Origin: Candidatus Sulfotelmatobacter sp.
GTDB taxonomy: Bacteria; Acidobacteriota; Terriglobia; Terriglobales; Acidobacteriaceae
Direction: 5' to 3'
Assembly (NCBI GenBank): GCA_030041215.1
Contig: JASHOH010000201.1
Coordinates: 1 to 34,902 of the forward strand
Length of the DNA: 34,902 nucleotides
Shown piece by piece: positions 6,831 to 16,228 of this stretch. Under the pieces are notes generated by a model. It saw only the letters and a list, made by a program, of their open reading frames with translations, was not told the origin of the DNA and did not search any database. Made by a program: the position numbers and the translations under genes. Each line of letters starts with the position of its first letter. Within the stretch, counting starts at the first letter, position 1.

Positions 6831-9119
6831 ATGAGACGTCTGAAGCCCGCAGCATTATTGCTGCTGGTGATGGTGACCATCCTGCCCGCGATCGCCCGCG
6901 ACAAGGCCAAATCCTTCTACCAACAAGGCCAGGATGCTGAGGCGCGCCAGAACTACGAGCAGGCCTATACCCTCTATAAACAAGCCTACGATCTCAAGCC
7001 CAAAGACCTGCGCTACCGGACATCGTTCGAACGAATGCGCTTTAAGGCCGCTGCCACCATCGTTCATCGCGGCATTGGCCTGCGCGAACAGGGCAAGCTT
7101 GAGGAAGCCGTCGCCGAATTTCAAAAGGCCGCCCAGATCGATCCCTCGCTGTACAGCGCGCAGCAGGAGCTGAAGCAGACGCTGCAGATGATCAACGAGC
7201 AGCGCAACCCTCCGCCGCAAGCTGCCGGTCCACCCAACAGCCTTGAGCGCAAGATTCGGGACGCCTCCGGCCCCATCGAACTGGCCCCGATTTCGAATAC
7301 TCCGATCACCGTCAAGCTCACGGAAGACTCGAAGGTGATTTACCAGACGATCGGCCAACTCGCTGGCATCAACGTTTTGTTCGATCCCGACTACCAGTCG
7401 AAGCGAATTAAAGTCGAGCTGAACGGCGTCACGCTGGAAGACGCGCTGGAAATTACGGCGCTATCTTCAAAAACTTTCTGGCGCCCAGTCACCCCAAACA
7501 CGATTTTTGTCGCCCAGGATAATCCAGCCAAGCGCAAAGAACTGGAGCAGAGCGTCCTCAAGACCTTTTATCTTTCCAACATTTCGCAGCCGACCGAGCT
7601 CCAGGACGTGGTGAATGCCATTCGCGCAGTGCTTGACGTACAGCGCGTGCAGCAGTTGCTTTCACAGAATGCGCTGGTGGTTCGCGGGACTCCCGATCAG
7701 ATTGCGCTGGCGGAAAAGCTTGTCGACGATCTCGACAAGGCGCGTCCGGAAGTAATCGTCGATATCGCCGTGCTCCAAATCAGCAAAGACCGCTCGCGCA
7801 CTTTGGGGCTCAGCCCGCCCTCCAGCGCCACGGTCACCTTGCAGAGCAATATCAGTTCGAGCACGACTACGAGCTCCACGACCACAACCACCGGCACAAC
7901 GAGCAGCACTAACAACGGACTTACGCTCAACACATTGGGCAATTTGAACGCTACCGATTTTCAGGTATCGATCGGCTCGGCCAATCTTTCCGCCGTGATG
8001 AGTGACAGCGACACCAAGATGCTGCAGAACCCTCAGGTGCGCGCGCTCGACAATCAGAAGGCTACGCTCAAGATCGGCGAACGTGTTCCCGTCGCGACTG
8101 GGTCATTCCAGCCCGGTATCGGCGGCGTCGGCATCAACCCGCTGGTCAACACGCAGTTTCAGTATCTCGACGTTGGCGTGAACATCGACGTAACTCCGCA
8201 TGTGCACGCTGACCGCGAGATCACGCTGAAGATCACAATGGAAATTTCATCTGTGGTCGGGCAGTCGAGCATCGGTGGCATCAGCCAGCCCATCATCGGT
8301 CAGAAGAAAGTGGAACATGAGATTCGCCTGCGCGATGGCGAGCCCAGCCTCATCGGCGGCATCATGGATGATTCCCAGACCCGCTCGCTGGCAGGCATTC
8401 CCGGCTTGGCGCAGATTCCGCTCATCAGGTATTTGTTCGGGCAGGAGACGAAAGATCACGAGCAGGATGAGACCGTGTTCGCGATCACGCCGCACATTAT
8501 TCGAGCCGTTGACGTGACCGCCGCGAACCAGCGGCCAATCGAAATTGGCACAGCGAATGCAATTCAACTGCACTATGCAAGCCATACACCAAGCGGCCCA
8601 GCAACAACTGCTCCGGCGGCGCCGCCGCCAGCGCAGAATCAGGCTCCGGCCACGCCAACGCCCACGATTCAGCCGGTGAGCGGACAAGCAATGAATCCTG
8701 CGTCGCAAGGCCCGGCAAGTTTCCTGTTTGATCCGGGCCAGATCACGACCACGAAAGGCGGTACGTTCACTGTGAACTTGATGATGTCCGGTGCGCAGAA
8801 TGTGTATTCGGTGCCGGTGCAGTTGAACTACGACGACAAACTTCTGGATCTGGTGAACATCTCGAACGGCGGCTTCCTCTCGCAGGATGGCCAGGCCGTG
8901 GCTTTGGTGCATCGCCAGGATGACAAAGGATTGCAGATTACGGCCACGCGGCCGCCGGGCGCGGGCGGAGTTTCCGGCCAGGGTGCCGTGGTCACGCTAA
9001 CGTTTCAGGCAAAGGCCAGCGGCCAGACTCCGCTCACCATTACGCGAGGAGGCGCCCGCGATCCCGGCCTCCAGCCGATCACCGTGAATGGAGCGCAGGC
9101 CTCCATCACGGTGCAGTAG
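6831..9119 (+). CDS. Secretin with N-terminal TPRs and C-terminal cohesin-like domain
   Basis: A 762-residue outer-membrane secretin of the type II secretion/type IV pilus superfamily. In order: signal peptide (1-22); TPR-like helices (about 27-120); a short linker; an STN/N0-type domain (about 157-222); a NolW/N1 domain (about 244-305); and the secretin core (about 305-560), ending with the hallmark block LRDGEPSLIGGIM, IPGLAQIPLIRYLFG and TPHIIRA. A Ser/Thr-only stretch (about 340-362) interrupts the core. An Ala/Pro/Gln/Thr linker (585-628) leads to a C-terminal cohesin-like beta-sandwich (about 629-762: FDPGQ, VYSVPVQLNYD, VVTLTFQAK). GAGGA precedes the ATG. Two GspG-like pseudopilin genes follow on the same strand. 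Secretin identity is firm; the cohesin call rests on pattern recognition. No ATPase or inner-membrane platform gene lies in the window. Confidence 0.93.
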   Translation: MRRLKPAALLLLVMVTILPAIARDKAKSFYQQGQDAEARQNYEQAYTLYKQAYDLKPKDLRYRTSFERMRFKAAATIVHRGIGLREQGKLEEAVAEFQKAAQIDPSLYSAQQELKQTLQMINEQRNPPPQAAGPPNSLERKIRDASGPIELAPISNTPITVKLTEDSKVIYQTIGQLAGINVLFDPDYQSKRIKVELNGVTLEDALEITALSSKTFWRPVTPNTIFVAQDNPAKRKELEQSVLKTFYLSNISQPTELQDVVNAIRAVLDVQRVQQLLSQNALVVRGTPDQIALAEKLVDDLDKARPEVIVDIAVLQISKDRSRTLGLSPPSSATVTLQSNISSSTTTSSTTTTTGTTSSTNNGLTLNTLGNLNATDFQVSIGSANLSAVMSDSDTKMLQNPQVRALDNQKATLKIGERVPVATGSFQPGIGGVGINPLVNTQFQYLDVGVNIDVTPHVHADREITLKITMEISSVVGQSSIGGISQPIIGQKKVEHEIRLRDGEPSLIGGIMDDSQTRSLAGIPGLAQIPLIRYLFGQETKDHEQDETVFAITPHIIRAVDVTAANQRPIEIGTANAIQLHYASHTPSGPATTAPAAPPPAQNQAPATPTPTIQPVSGQAMNPASQGPASFLFDPGQITTTKGGTFTVNLMMSGAQNVYSVPVQLNYDDKLLDLVNISNGGFLSQDGQAVALVHRQDDKGLQITATRPPGAGGVSGQGAVVTLTFQAKASGQTPLTITRGGARDPGLQPITVNGAQASITVQ

Positions 9120-9159
9120 GAGCATCTAAGTATGTAGGGAGCAGCATCAAGTGCCGGAC

Positions 9160-9216
9160 AGCCTCAGCTGCTACCGCAAGGCTTGTCTTGCTGTGAGGGC
9201 TTTGTTTCCTGAGGCT
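9160..9216 (+). other. Nested inverted repeats in the secretin-pseudopilin spacer
   Basis: AGCCTCAG (9160-9167) pairs exactly with CTGAGGCT (9209-9216), and inside it GCAAG pairs with CTTGC across six bases. The transcript could fold into a stem with an inner hairpin between the secretin and the first pseudopilin gene, perhaps affecting mRNA processing. The arms are far apart, so chance cannot be excluded. Confidence 0.25.
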
Positions 9217-9254
9217 AGCCTGGCATATCAGCCAGCGTTACATCCCGAGAAGTT

Positions 9255-9725
9255 ATGATCGCAAAATTTCCAAACCGCCGAAAATCAATGAGCGGCTTCA
9301 CGCTCATCGAGCTGATCATCGCGACTATGATCATCGTGATTCTCTCGACCATGGCGGTGCCGCTGGCGCGTATCACCATCCAGCGCGAGAAAGAGCGCAT
9401 GTTGCGCGAGGATTTGTGGGAGATGCGTGACGCCATTGATCGTTACAAAGATGCGGCTGACCGCGGCGGCTTCCAGACCAAGGTCGACAGCCAGAACTAT
9501 CCGCCCGATCTGGAGACTCTGGTCAAAGGTGTCGATGTACAGGGTAAGAAGGTGCGCTTCCTCCGCCACATACCCGTCGATCCGATGACCGGCACGACCG
9601 AGTGGGGCCTGCGTTCGATGCAGGACGACCCGGACTCGGATTCCTGGGGAGGGCAGAGCGTGTTTGACGTTTACACGAAATCGCAGGGAACGGCGCTTGA
9701 TGGCACGAAGTACAAGGATTGGTGA
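9255..9725 (+). CDS. Type II secretion GspG-like pseudopilin 1
   Basis: A 156-residue pseudopilin. A short basic leader (1-14) ends in Gly14, followed by FTLIEL, with Glu at +5; this is the prepilin peptidase cleavage and N-methylation signal. A hydrophobic helix (15-37) continues into the amphipathic helix RITIQREKERMLREDLWE. The C-terminal part has the GspG-type layout: PPDLETLV, a PVDPMTG turn, WGLRSM and the ending GTKYKDW. GAGAAG precedes the ATG. It lies 135 bp after the secretin gene and upstream of a paralogue, so it probably builds the periplasmic pseudopilus used with that secretin. Confidence 0.93.
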   Translation: MIAKFPNRRKSMSGFTLIELIIATMIIVILSTMAVPLARITIQREKERMLREDLWEMRDAIDRYKDAADRGGFQTKVDSQNYPPDLETLVKGVDVQGKKVRFLRHIPVDPMTGTTEWGLRSMQDDPDSDSWGGQSVFDVYTKSQGTALDGTKYKDW

Positions 9726-9734
9726 GACGCCTTT

Positions 9735-9799
9735 GTGGAAGGGCACGACTTCAGTCGGGCCGCCAGAGGCGCTGCAAACGGGCTTTAGCCCCTGAGGTG
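9735..9799 (+). repeat. Dispersed GGGCTTTAGCCCCTGAGG repeat, copy 1
   Basis: The right end (9779-9799) is identical over 21 bases to 31044-31064, and the left end (9735-9754) matches 30997-31016 at 15 of 20 positions, with a variable middle. It fills the space between the two pseudopilin genes. Such a pair of conserved ends around a variable core is typical of a dispersed intergenic element. Confidence 0.7.
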
Positions 9800-9816
9800 A
9801 TGTTCACTCGAGGAAC

Positions 9817-10221
9817 ATGAGGACAGTTAGATCCAAAAACTGCGTGGCAGGCTTCACCCTGCTCGAACTCATGATCGTCATGATCATCATGGCGATTCTG
9901 CTGGCGATCGCGGCGCCTATCTACAGCCACTCTGTGCTAAGCGCGCGCGAAGCCGTGCTGCGCAATGACCTGTTTGAGCTGCGCAAGCTGATCTCGCAGT
10001 ACACACTCGACAAGCAGAAAGCTCCACAGTCGCTGGATGATCTGGTGCAGGCGGGATATCTGAAACAGCTTCCCAAGGATCCGATGACCAACGAAGCCAA
10101 CTGGGTGCCGCAGGAAGAAGACGTTTTGTCTTCGGTGGACCAAATGGAGCCCGGCATCGACGACGTGCACTCTGCTTCGAACGCCATCGGCACGGATGGT
10201 ACGGCGTACAGCACGTGGTAG
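9817..10221 (+). CDS. Type II secretion GspG-like pseudopilin 2
   Basis: A 134-residue paralogue of the preceding pseudopilin. The leader ends at Gly12 and is followed by FTLLELM, with Glu at +5, then a hydrophobic helix (13-35). It shares with pseudopilin 1 the REAVLRNDLFELR amphipathic helix, the PQSLDDLV segment, the PKDPMTNEANW turn and a GTDGTAYSTW ending close to GTKYKDW. GAGGAA lies four bases before the ATG. The shared layout points to tandem duplication of a GspG-type major pseudopilin. The middle is shorter than in its neighbour and carries an acidic stretch (EEDVLSSVDQMEPGIDD) that could bind calcium, which is a guess. Confidence 0.92.
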   Translation: MRTVRSKNCVAGFTLLELMIVMIIMAILLAIAAPIYSHSVLSAREAVLRNDLFELRKLISQYTLDKQKAPQSLDDLVQAGYLKQLPKDPMTNEANWVPQEEDVLSSVDQMEPGIDDVHSASNAIGTDGTAYSTW

Positions 10222-10324
10222 ATCAGCCCTTCACGCTGGGCGAAGCGGCAAATCCTCGGAGTGGGCTAATCCAAGCATCGCCACCCGTATTGCGCCTTTC
10301 CGTTTCCCAAACTAACATTTAATC

Positions 10325-12001
10325 ATGCCCGTCGAAACTGAAATTCAGGCTCCAACCTCGATTCGCGCGCCCCGCGGCAACGCCATCACATGCAAAGGCT
10401 GGCAGCAGGAAGCTGCCATGCGCATGTTGATGAACAATCTCGACGACGAAGTCGCCGAGCGCCCCCAGGACCTTGTTGTTTATGGAGGGACTGGCCGCGC
10501 TGCGCGCAATTGGGAGTGTTATCACGCCATTGTCAACACACTAAAGTCGCTCGCGAATGATGAGACTTTGTTAGTGCAGTCAGGCAAGCCGGTGGGAGTA
10601 TTCAAGACATTTGAGCATGCCCCACGGGTGCTTATTGCGAACTCGAATCTGGTAGGCCATTGGTCGAACTGGGAAAAGTTCAACGAGCTCGAGCGCGCCG
10701 GTCTGATGATGTACGGGCAGATGACCGCCGGCTCGTGGATTTACATCGGCTCGCAGGGAATTATCCAGGGAACATTTGAAACATTTTCGGCGGCGGGCGA
10801 GAGGCATTATGGCGGTGATCTGGCCGGCAAGCTGATCGTGAGCGGCGGGATGGGCGGAATGGGTGGCGCGCAGCCGTTGGCCGCAACCATGACCGGCGCG
10901 GCGTTTCTGGGAATTGAGGTCGACCCCGAGCGCATCAAGAAACGTCTGAAAACCGGCTATTGCGATTTCATGGTGAACTCGCTGGACGAGGCGCTGCGCA
11001 TTCTGAAGAATGCCGTGCGAAAGAAAGAGAACGTTTCCGTCGGGCTGGTGGGGAATTGTGCCGACATTATTCCGGAGCTGGCCGAGCGTGGTGTCGTTCC
11101 TGACATACTTACCGATCAGACTTCGGCGCATGATCCGCTGAATGGGTATGTGGCGAATGGGATGTCTCTGGCGGAGGCGCTTGAGCTGCGCAAGCGCGAT
11201 CCGCAGGCGTACCAGCAGAAGTCGCTCGATGCGATTGCGCGGCATGTCGAGGGCATGTTGCGCCTGCAGAAAATGGGCTCGGTGACGTTCGACTACGGCA
11301 ACAACATCCGCACATTTGCATTTCAGCGCGGGGTGAAGGATGCGTACGATTTTCCGGGATTCGTGCCAGCTTATATTCGTCCTCTTTTCTGCGAAGGACG
11401 AGGGCCGTTCCGGTGGGTCGCATTGTCGGGAGAGCCTTCCGACATTCATGTCACAGATGATTTAGTGCTGGAGTTGTTTCCTGACAATCGCGTTTTGCGG
11501 CGCTGGATCGAGCTGGCGCGCAAGCGCATCAAGTTCCAGGGACTGCCGGCGCGCATCTGCTGGCTGGGATATGGCGAGCGCGCCCAGTTCGGGCTGGCGA
11601 TGAATGATCTGGTGAAGAAGGGCAAGATCAAAGCGCCGATCGTGATTGGGCGCGATCATCTCGATTGCGGTTCAGTCGCTTCTCCCTTCCGTGAGACGGA
11701 AAGCATGAAAGACGGCTCCGACGCCGTTGCCGACTGGCCTTTATTGAACGCGTTGGTGAATACGGCGGCGGGAGCTTCGTGGGTCTCGATTCATAACGGC
11801 GGGGGAGTGGGGATTGGTTATTCGCAGCATGCGGGGCAGGTTACGGTTGCGGATGGCACGGACATGATGGCCAAGCGTATTGAGCGCGTGCTGACGACGG
11901 ACCCGGGGATGGGAATTATCCGTCATGCGGATGCCGGGTATGAAGAAGCGAGGCGGTTCGCGAAGAAGAACGGCGTGAGGGTGCCGATGGAAGAAAAATG
12001 A
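10325..12001 (+). CDS. hutU: Urocanate hydratase
   Basis: Urocanase (EC 4.2.1.49) adds water to urocanate to give 4-imidazolone-5-propionate, the second step of histidine degradation, using tightly bound NAD+. The 558 residues match the family length. Diagnostic stretches include [12 protein letters not shown] near the N-terminus, [19 protein letters not shown] (NAD-binding glycine-rich loop), [29 protein letters not shown] with the catalytic Cys at 412, [13 protein letters not shown] and [18 protein letters not shown]. The ATG at 10325 has no clear Shine-Dalgarno sequence but matches the usual N-terminus. It is followed 15 bp later by hutI. Histidine ammonia-lyase (hutH) and the later steps are not in the window. 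Confidence 0.98.
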   Translation: MPVETEIQAPTSIRAPRGNAITCKGWQQEAAMRMLMNNLDDEVAERPQDLVVYGGTGRAARNWECYHAIVNTLKSLANDETLLVQSGKPVGVFKTFEHAPRVLIANSNLVGHWSNWEKFNELERAGLMMYGQMTAGSWIYIGSQGIIQGTFETFSAAGERHYGGDLAGKLIVSGGMGGMGGAQPLAATMTGAAFLGIEVDPERIKKRLKTGYCDFMVNSLDEALRILKNAVRKKENVSVGLVGNCADIIPELAERGVVPDILTDQTSAHDPLNGYVANGMSLAEALELRKRDPQAYQQKSLDAIARHVEGMLRLQKMGSVTFDYGNNIRTFAFQRGVKDAYDFPGFVPAYIRPLFCEGRGPFRWVALSGEPSDIHVTDDLVLELFPDNRVLRRWIELARKRIKFQGLPARICWLGYGERAQFGLAMNDLVKKGKIKAPIVIGRDHLDCGSVASPFRETESMKDGSDAVADWPLLNALVNTAAGASWVSIHNGGGVGIGYSQHAGQVTVADGTDMMAKRIERVLTTDPGMGIIRHADAGYEEARRFAKKNGVRVPMEEK

Positions 12002-12004
12002 ACG

Positions 12005-12033
12005 CTCACCACGGAGATGCTGAGGCGCGGAGG
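12005..12033 (+). repeat. CACGGAG-type dispersed repeat, copy B, overlapping the hutI start
   Basis: CACCACGGAGATGCTGAGGC continues into GCGGAGG and resembles the tracts at 5461-5489 and 34295-34320 (both on the minus strand). Here the repeat lies across the hutU-hutI junction and contains the annotated hutI ATG as well as a GGAGG just upstream of an alternative GTG. Confidence 0.35.
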
Positions 12034-13315
12034 TTTGGTGCATAGCGAAGCACTTCTGCTCGCCAACATCGGCCAACTCCTCACAATCCGTGCAGCATCC
12101 GGATATTCCGGGCCTCGGCGCGGCACTGATCTCAAGCATCTCGGCGTCCTTAAAGACGCCGCCGTCCTCTGCCTCGGCGGCAAGATCGTCTCCGTCGGCA
12201 TGACCAAAGACGCGCTGCGCGATCCTTGGCTGAAGAAGAACCGCAAGAAACTGACTGAAATCGACTGTACCAGCAAGGTCGTTTTGCCCGGCTTCGTCGA
12301 CTCACATACACATCCTGTTTTTGTCAGCCCGCGATTAGTCGACTTCGAAAAGCGCATAGAAGGCGCCTCCTACGAGCAGATTGCAGAGGCCGGCGGTGGA
12401 ATTCGGTCAAGCCTGGACGTGGTGCGCAGAGCAAGGAAGCAGGTTTTGGCGGATAAGGTTCTTGGCGCTCTTCATGGCATGGCCGTGCATGGCACAACGA
12501 CGGTCGAGACCAAGTCCGGATATGGGCTCACGGTTGAATCGGAACTCAAGTCCCTCGAAGCCATCCGCAACGCCGCGTCTCGCTGGCCGGGAACCGTGGT
12601 TCCAACCCTGCTCGGCGCGCATGTGGTCCCAAAAGAATTTCAGGGTTGCTCACAAAAATATGCCGAGATCGTCTGTAAGGAGATGATTCCTCAGGCGGCG
12701 CGGCGGAAGCTCGCCCGGTTTGTAGATGTTTTCTGCGATAACGGCGCATTCACGGCGGAAGAGACGGAACAAATTTTCGCGGCGGCGGAGGAAAATGGTC
12801 TGAGCGTCCGCGCACACATGGGCCAGCTTTCAGAAACGAGATTACAGCCGTTTCTGCGGTTTAACCCTGCATCGTTCGACCATATGGATCACGTGAACGA
12901 TGACGACATCGCGCAACTGACCGGACATGACACCGTGGCCACGCTGGTACCCGGAGCAAATTATTTCCTGGGACTGAAGGATTATCCGAACGCGCGGAAA
13001 CTGATTGATGCTGGTGTTCCCGTTGCGCTTGCCACTGACTACAATCCGGGGACGTCGCCAACCCTGAGCATGCCGATGGCGATGTCGCTGGCCTGCACAC
13101 ATATGAAGATGTTGCCGCAGGAGACCATCGCAGCGGCCACAATTAATGGTGCTTGGGCGCTTCGCGTGGCCGACCGCAAAGGCTCAATCGAGCCGGGGAA
13201 AGACGCGGATTTGGCAGTCTTTGCGGTCGAGGACTATCGCGAGATTCCTTACTGGTTTGGGGTGAACCGGTGCGCGATGACGGTGATTGGCGGGTCTGTG
13301 GTGCACAAGCGGTGA
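12017..13315 (+). CDS. hutI: Imidazolonepropionase
   Basis: Imidazolonepropionase (EC 3.5.2.7) opens the ring of 4-imidazolone-5-propionate to N-formimino-L-glutamate, the third step of histidine degradation. It is a metal-dependent amidohydrolase. Visible motifs are GFVDSHTHPVF with the metal ligands His97 and His99, KSGYGLTVESELK, RAHMGQLSE, FDHMDHV and ATDYNPGTSPT carrying the metal-binding Asp. Length 432 is slightly above the usual ~410. The ATG at 12017 has ACGGAG immediately before it; a GTG at 12038 with GGAGG four bases upstream would give a 425-residue product starting close to LLLANIGQLL, where homologues usually begin, so that start is a real alternative. It is clearly in one operon with hutU. 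Confidence 0.96.
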   Translation: MLRRGGLVHSEALLLANIGQLLTIRAASGYSGPRRGTDLKHLGVLKDAAVLCLGGKIVSVGMTKDALRDPWLKKNRKKLTEIDCTSKVVLPGFVDSHTHPVFVSPRLVDFEKRIEGASYEQIAEAGGGIRSSLDVVRRARKQVLADKVLGALHGMAVHGTTTVETKSGYGLTVESELKSLEAIRNAASRWPGTVVPTLLGAHVVPKEFQGCSQKYAEIVCKEMIPQAARRKLARFVDVFCDNGAFTAEETEQIFAAAEENGLSVRAHMGQLSETRLQPFLRFNPASFDHMDHVNDDDIAQLTGHDTVATLVPGANYFLGLKDYPNARKLIDAGVPVALATDYNPGTSPTLSMPMAMSLACTHMKMLPQETIAAATINGAWALRVADRKGSIEPGKDADLAVFAVEDYREIPYWFGVNRCAMTVIGGSVVHKR

Positions 13316-13489
13316 ACTTTTGTCTAGCGGGTTCCGTACAGAGAGAAGGTCATAATTTTGTTCGATGCACTATTTAGGATGTTGAGGCGTGCTGCCCTCC
13401 GCTTAATTGGACAAGGTGCGGATGCTTCGATGCTCGGGCGTGACAGATAAGAACTAAGTCCCACTAAATCTTTCCAGAGGGGAACCCCT

Positions 13490-16105
13490 ATGAAGCGAAT
13501 TCTTGTGGCACTCACGGTTGTATTGGCGGCACTGTCATCGGCGACGGCCCAACGGTTGCCGGAAGTGGCGGCTCCAGACAATTACAAACTCACCTTCACG
13601 CCCGATCTCGAAAAAGCTACGTTCGATGGTGATGAAACCATCTCCATCCGTGTGCTAAAGCCGACTTCAGAGATCACCCTGAATACAGTCGACATTGATT
13701 TCCACGACATATCGATTACCAGCGGCGGCAATACGCAGAAAGGCACCGTCACTCCAGAAAAGAACAAAGAGATGGCGGTCCTGAAGGTCGAAAAGCCGCT
13801 TTCGGCGGGCTCAGCGACCATCCACATCACTTACACGGGCACGCTCAACGATCAGATGCGCGGCCTCTATCTCGGCAAGGACGATCAGGGCCGCAAGTAC
13901 GCCTCCACACAATTTGAGTCGACCGATGCCCGGCGAGCTTTCCCGTCGTTTGATGAGCCGCTTTATAAGGCCACCTTCGACATTACAGCTGTTGCCGATA
14001 AGGGGATGGTCGCAATTTCGAACTCCAAGGTCATCTCCGACACTCCCGGCCCCGGCGACAAGCACACCGTGCGCTTTGCCACGACTCCAAAGATGTCGTC
14101 GTATCTCGCGGCACTGGTGGTCGGCAATTTCGCCTATATCGAGGGATCAGCGGACGGAATTCCAATCCGTGTCTACAATCCCACCGGCAAAGAGGAAATG
14201 GGCAGGTTCGCGCTGGATGCCGCCGAGCACATCCTCAGTTATTACGACAAGTATTTCAGCATCAAGTATCCCTACGGAAAGCTTGATCTGGTCGGCATTC
14301 CGGATTTTTCCGCCGGCGCAATGGAGAACACTGGCTGCATCACGTTCCGCGAAGTTTTGCTTCAGATCGATGAGAAGCAGGGCTCAGTGGGTTTGAAAAA
14401 AACCATCGCGTCCGTGATCGCGCATGAAATGGCGCACCAGTGGTTCGGCGATCTGGTGACGGCGAAGTGGTGGGACGACATCTGGCTCAACGAGGGCTTC
14501 GCCACCTGGATGTCGAGCAAGCCGATTGAGGCCTGGCGGCCCGAGTGGAACTTCGATCTTGACGATGTCAGCGATACTGGTAATTCGCTGAATACCGACT
14601 CGCTGGCCAATACGCGGCCTATCCATCAGGCTGCGGATACTCCTGCGCAAATCATGGAGTTGTTTGATGGAATCGCTTACGGCAAGGCCGCGGCCGTGCT
14701 GCGCATGGTTGAGGCCTACGTCGGCGAGAAGACTTTTGAAGCGGGCGTGAACGCCTATCTTCAGAAGCATCAATATGGCAACGCCACCGCTGAGGACTTC
14801 TGGAATGCGCAGGCCCAGACCTCGAAGAAGCCGGTCGACAAGATCATGTCTTCTTTTGTGATGCAGGCTGGCGCTCCGATCATCAACGTCAAAACTCAGT
14901 GCTCAGGCAATTCGACCTCAATCACGCTTGATCAGCGCCGCTACTTCGTTGATCGCGTCAAGTTCCAGGAGCCGAACGATCAGCTCTGGGATGTTCCCCT
15001 GTGCATGAAGTCTTCGAGTGGAGCTCAGACGTGTGAGCTGCTCACCAAGCATCAGGAAAGCTTTATGCTGCCCGGCTGCTCGGAGTGGGTGCTGGCCAAT
15101 GCGAATGGTGCAGGCTTCTACCGCTCAGGCTACGATCCGGAAACGGTCCGGGCAATCGCCAAGGACGCGGAGATCAAGCTCAATCCGAAGGAGCGCATTT
15201 CTCTCCAGACGGATATCTGGGCTTCGATCCGCGTAGGGCGCGAGCCAATTGGCGACTACCTTGCATTTGCGCAAGGTATCGGCAGCGATCGCAATCGCGC
15301 TGTGCTCGACGATGTTCTGGGACGGCTGAACTACATCGGCCAGTATCTTGTGACCGACAGCGATCGCGAATCGTATCGGGCCTGGCTGCGGCAATATCTG
15401 ACGCCAATGTTGAACGATGTGGGCTGGCAGTCGAAAGCGGGCGAGAGCGATGAGCAGCGACAGCTGCGCAGCCGGCTGTTTAACGCGCTGGGATATGACG
15501 CACGCGATCCAAAGGTGCTGGCCGAAGCGCGCAAAGTTGCCGACAAAGCCATTGATGACCCCTCTTCCACAGACCGCGAGCTGGCTGGCCGAGCGCTATC
15601 GCTGGCTGCGCTGAATGGCGACGAAGCCTTTTACGACCGGCTGGTGACGGCGGCGAAGAATGCTAAATCGCAGGAAGATTATTACAACTACCTGTTTACG
15701 TTAGCGGCATTCACCGACCCGAAGCTTCTGCAACGGACCTTGGACTATGCCATCTCGCCCGATGTCCGCTCCCAGGATACATTGCAGTTGGTCGGCGCTG
15801 TGTTCGGCAATCCGGCGGGGCAGAAACAGGCGTGGGACTTTGTTCTCGCCCACTGGGACGCGATCCAGAAAGCCGGCGGCCCCTTCGCCAGCGCTGCGGT
15901 GGTGCAAGCGTCCGGTACATTCTGCGATGCACAGATGCGCGATCAGTTAAAGGATTTCTTCGCTGCGCACAGGATTGAAGCGGCGGAGAGAACGTACCGG
16001 CAATCGATCGAGCGCATCAACAACTGCGTCGACTTGAAACAACAGCAGGAGCCGCAGCTTGCCTCGTGGCTGGGACAGCATGGCTCGAACGCGGGAGGAC
16101 AGTAA
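13490..16105 (+). CDS. Exported M1 aminopeptidase (aminopeptidase N type)
   Basis: An 871-residue zinc aminopeptidase that removes N-terminal residues from peptides. A signal peptide (1-20, ending SATA-Q) sends it out of the cytoplasm. The exopeptidase motif GAMEN is at 276-280, the zinc site HEMAH at 312-316, and the third ligand Glu335 in WLNEGFATWM gives exact HExxH-x18-E spacing. An ERAP1-like helical C-terminal domain follows (about 530-860). The start is supported by GAGGGGAA upstream of the ATG. It is a different subtype from the M1 protein at 1520, which lacks GAMEN and the C-terminal domain. It follows hutI by 174 bp, in which I see no gene, and converges on isocitrate lyase. Peptide breakdown feeding amino-acid catabolism is a plausible but inferred link to hutUI. 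Confidence 0.96.
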   Translation: MKRILVALTVVLAALSSATAQRLPEVAAPDNYKLTFTPDLEKATFDGDETISIRVLKPTSEITLNTVDIDFHDISITSGGNTQKGTVTPEKNKEMAVLKVEKPLSAGSATIHITYTGTLNDQMRGLYLGKDDQGRKYASTQFESTDARRAFPSFDEPLYKATFDITAVADKGMVAISNSKVISDTPGPGDKHTVRFATTPKMSSYLAALVVGNFAYIEGSADGIPIRVYNPTGKEEMGRFALDAAEHILSYYDKYFSIKYPYGKLDLVGIPDFSAGAMENTGCITFREVLLQIDEKQGSVGLKKTIASVIAHEMAHQWFGDLVTAKWWDDIWLNEGFATWMSSKPIEAWRPEWNFDLDDVSDTGNSLNTDSLANTRPIHQAADTPAQIMELFDGIAYGKAAAVLRMVEAYVGEKTFEAGVNAYLQKHQYGNATAEDFWNAQAQTSKKPVDKIMSSFVMQAGAPIINVKTQCSGNSTSITLDQRRYFVDRVKFQEPNDQLWDVPLCMKSSSGAQTCELLTKHQESFMLPGCSEWVLANANGAGFYRSGYDPETVRAIAKDAEIKLNPKERISLQTDIWASIRVGREPIGDYLAFAQGIGSDRNRAVLDDVLGRLNYIGQYLVTDSDRESYRAWLRQYLTPMLNDVGWQSKAGESDEQRQLRSRLFNALGYDARDPKVLAEARKVADKAIDDPSSTDRELAGRALSLAALNGDEAFYDRLVTAAKNAKSQEDYYNYLFTLAAFTDPKLLQRTLDYAISPDVRSQDTLQLVGAVFGNPAGQKQAWDFVLAHWDAIQKAGGPFASAAVVQASGTFCDAQMRDQLKDFFAAHRIEAAERTYRQSIERINNCVDLKQQQEPQLASWLGQHGSNAGGQ

Positions 16106-16164
16106 CGGCAGATTACGCCCAGGCATACGGGTTTAGGGAAGCCCAGGCGCGATGAAAACAAGTT

Positions 16165-16202
16165 GGCCGCTCTTCGAACGTTTGATATCTCAAAGAGCGG
16201 CC
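16165..16202. terminator. Bidirectional hairpin terminator between convergent genes
   Basis: GGCCGCTCTT (16165-16174) pairs with AAGAGCGGCC (16193-16202), a 10-bp GC-rich stem with an 18-base loop. It lies in the 123-bp gap between the 3' ends of the aminopeptidase (+) and isocitrate lyase (-). The minus-strand side is followed by AACTTGTTTTC and the plus side by GATTGTGTTT; both are only partly U-rich, so termination is likely but not textbook. Confidence 0.7.
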
Positions 16203-16228
16203 GATTGTGTTTAAGAACAAATCAAGTC

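Noticed and set aside
7850..7915. Simple-sequence repeat or frameshift in the secretin gene
   Set aside because: The Ser/Thr-only stretch is in frame, and secretin motifs continue on both sides, so it is a low-complexity loop rather than a disruption.
8247..8912. 221-codon open frame on the minus strand
   Set aside because: Opposite the secretin core, which is clearly coding; the product is His/Arg-rich shadow sequence.
10580..11449. 289-codon open frame on the minus strand
   Set aside because: Fully inside hutU on the opposite strand; hutU motifs are complete.
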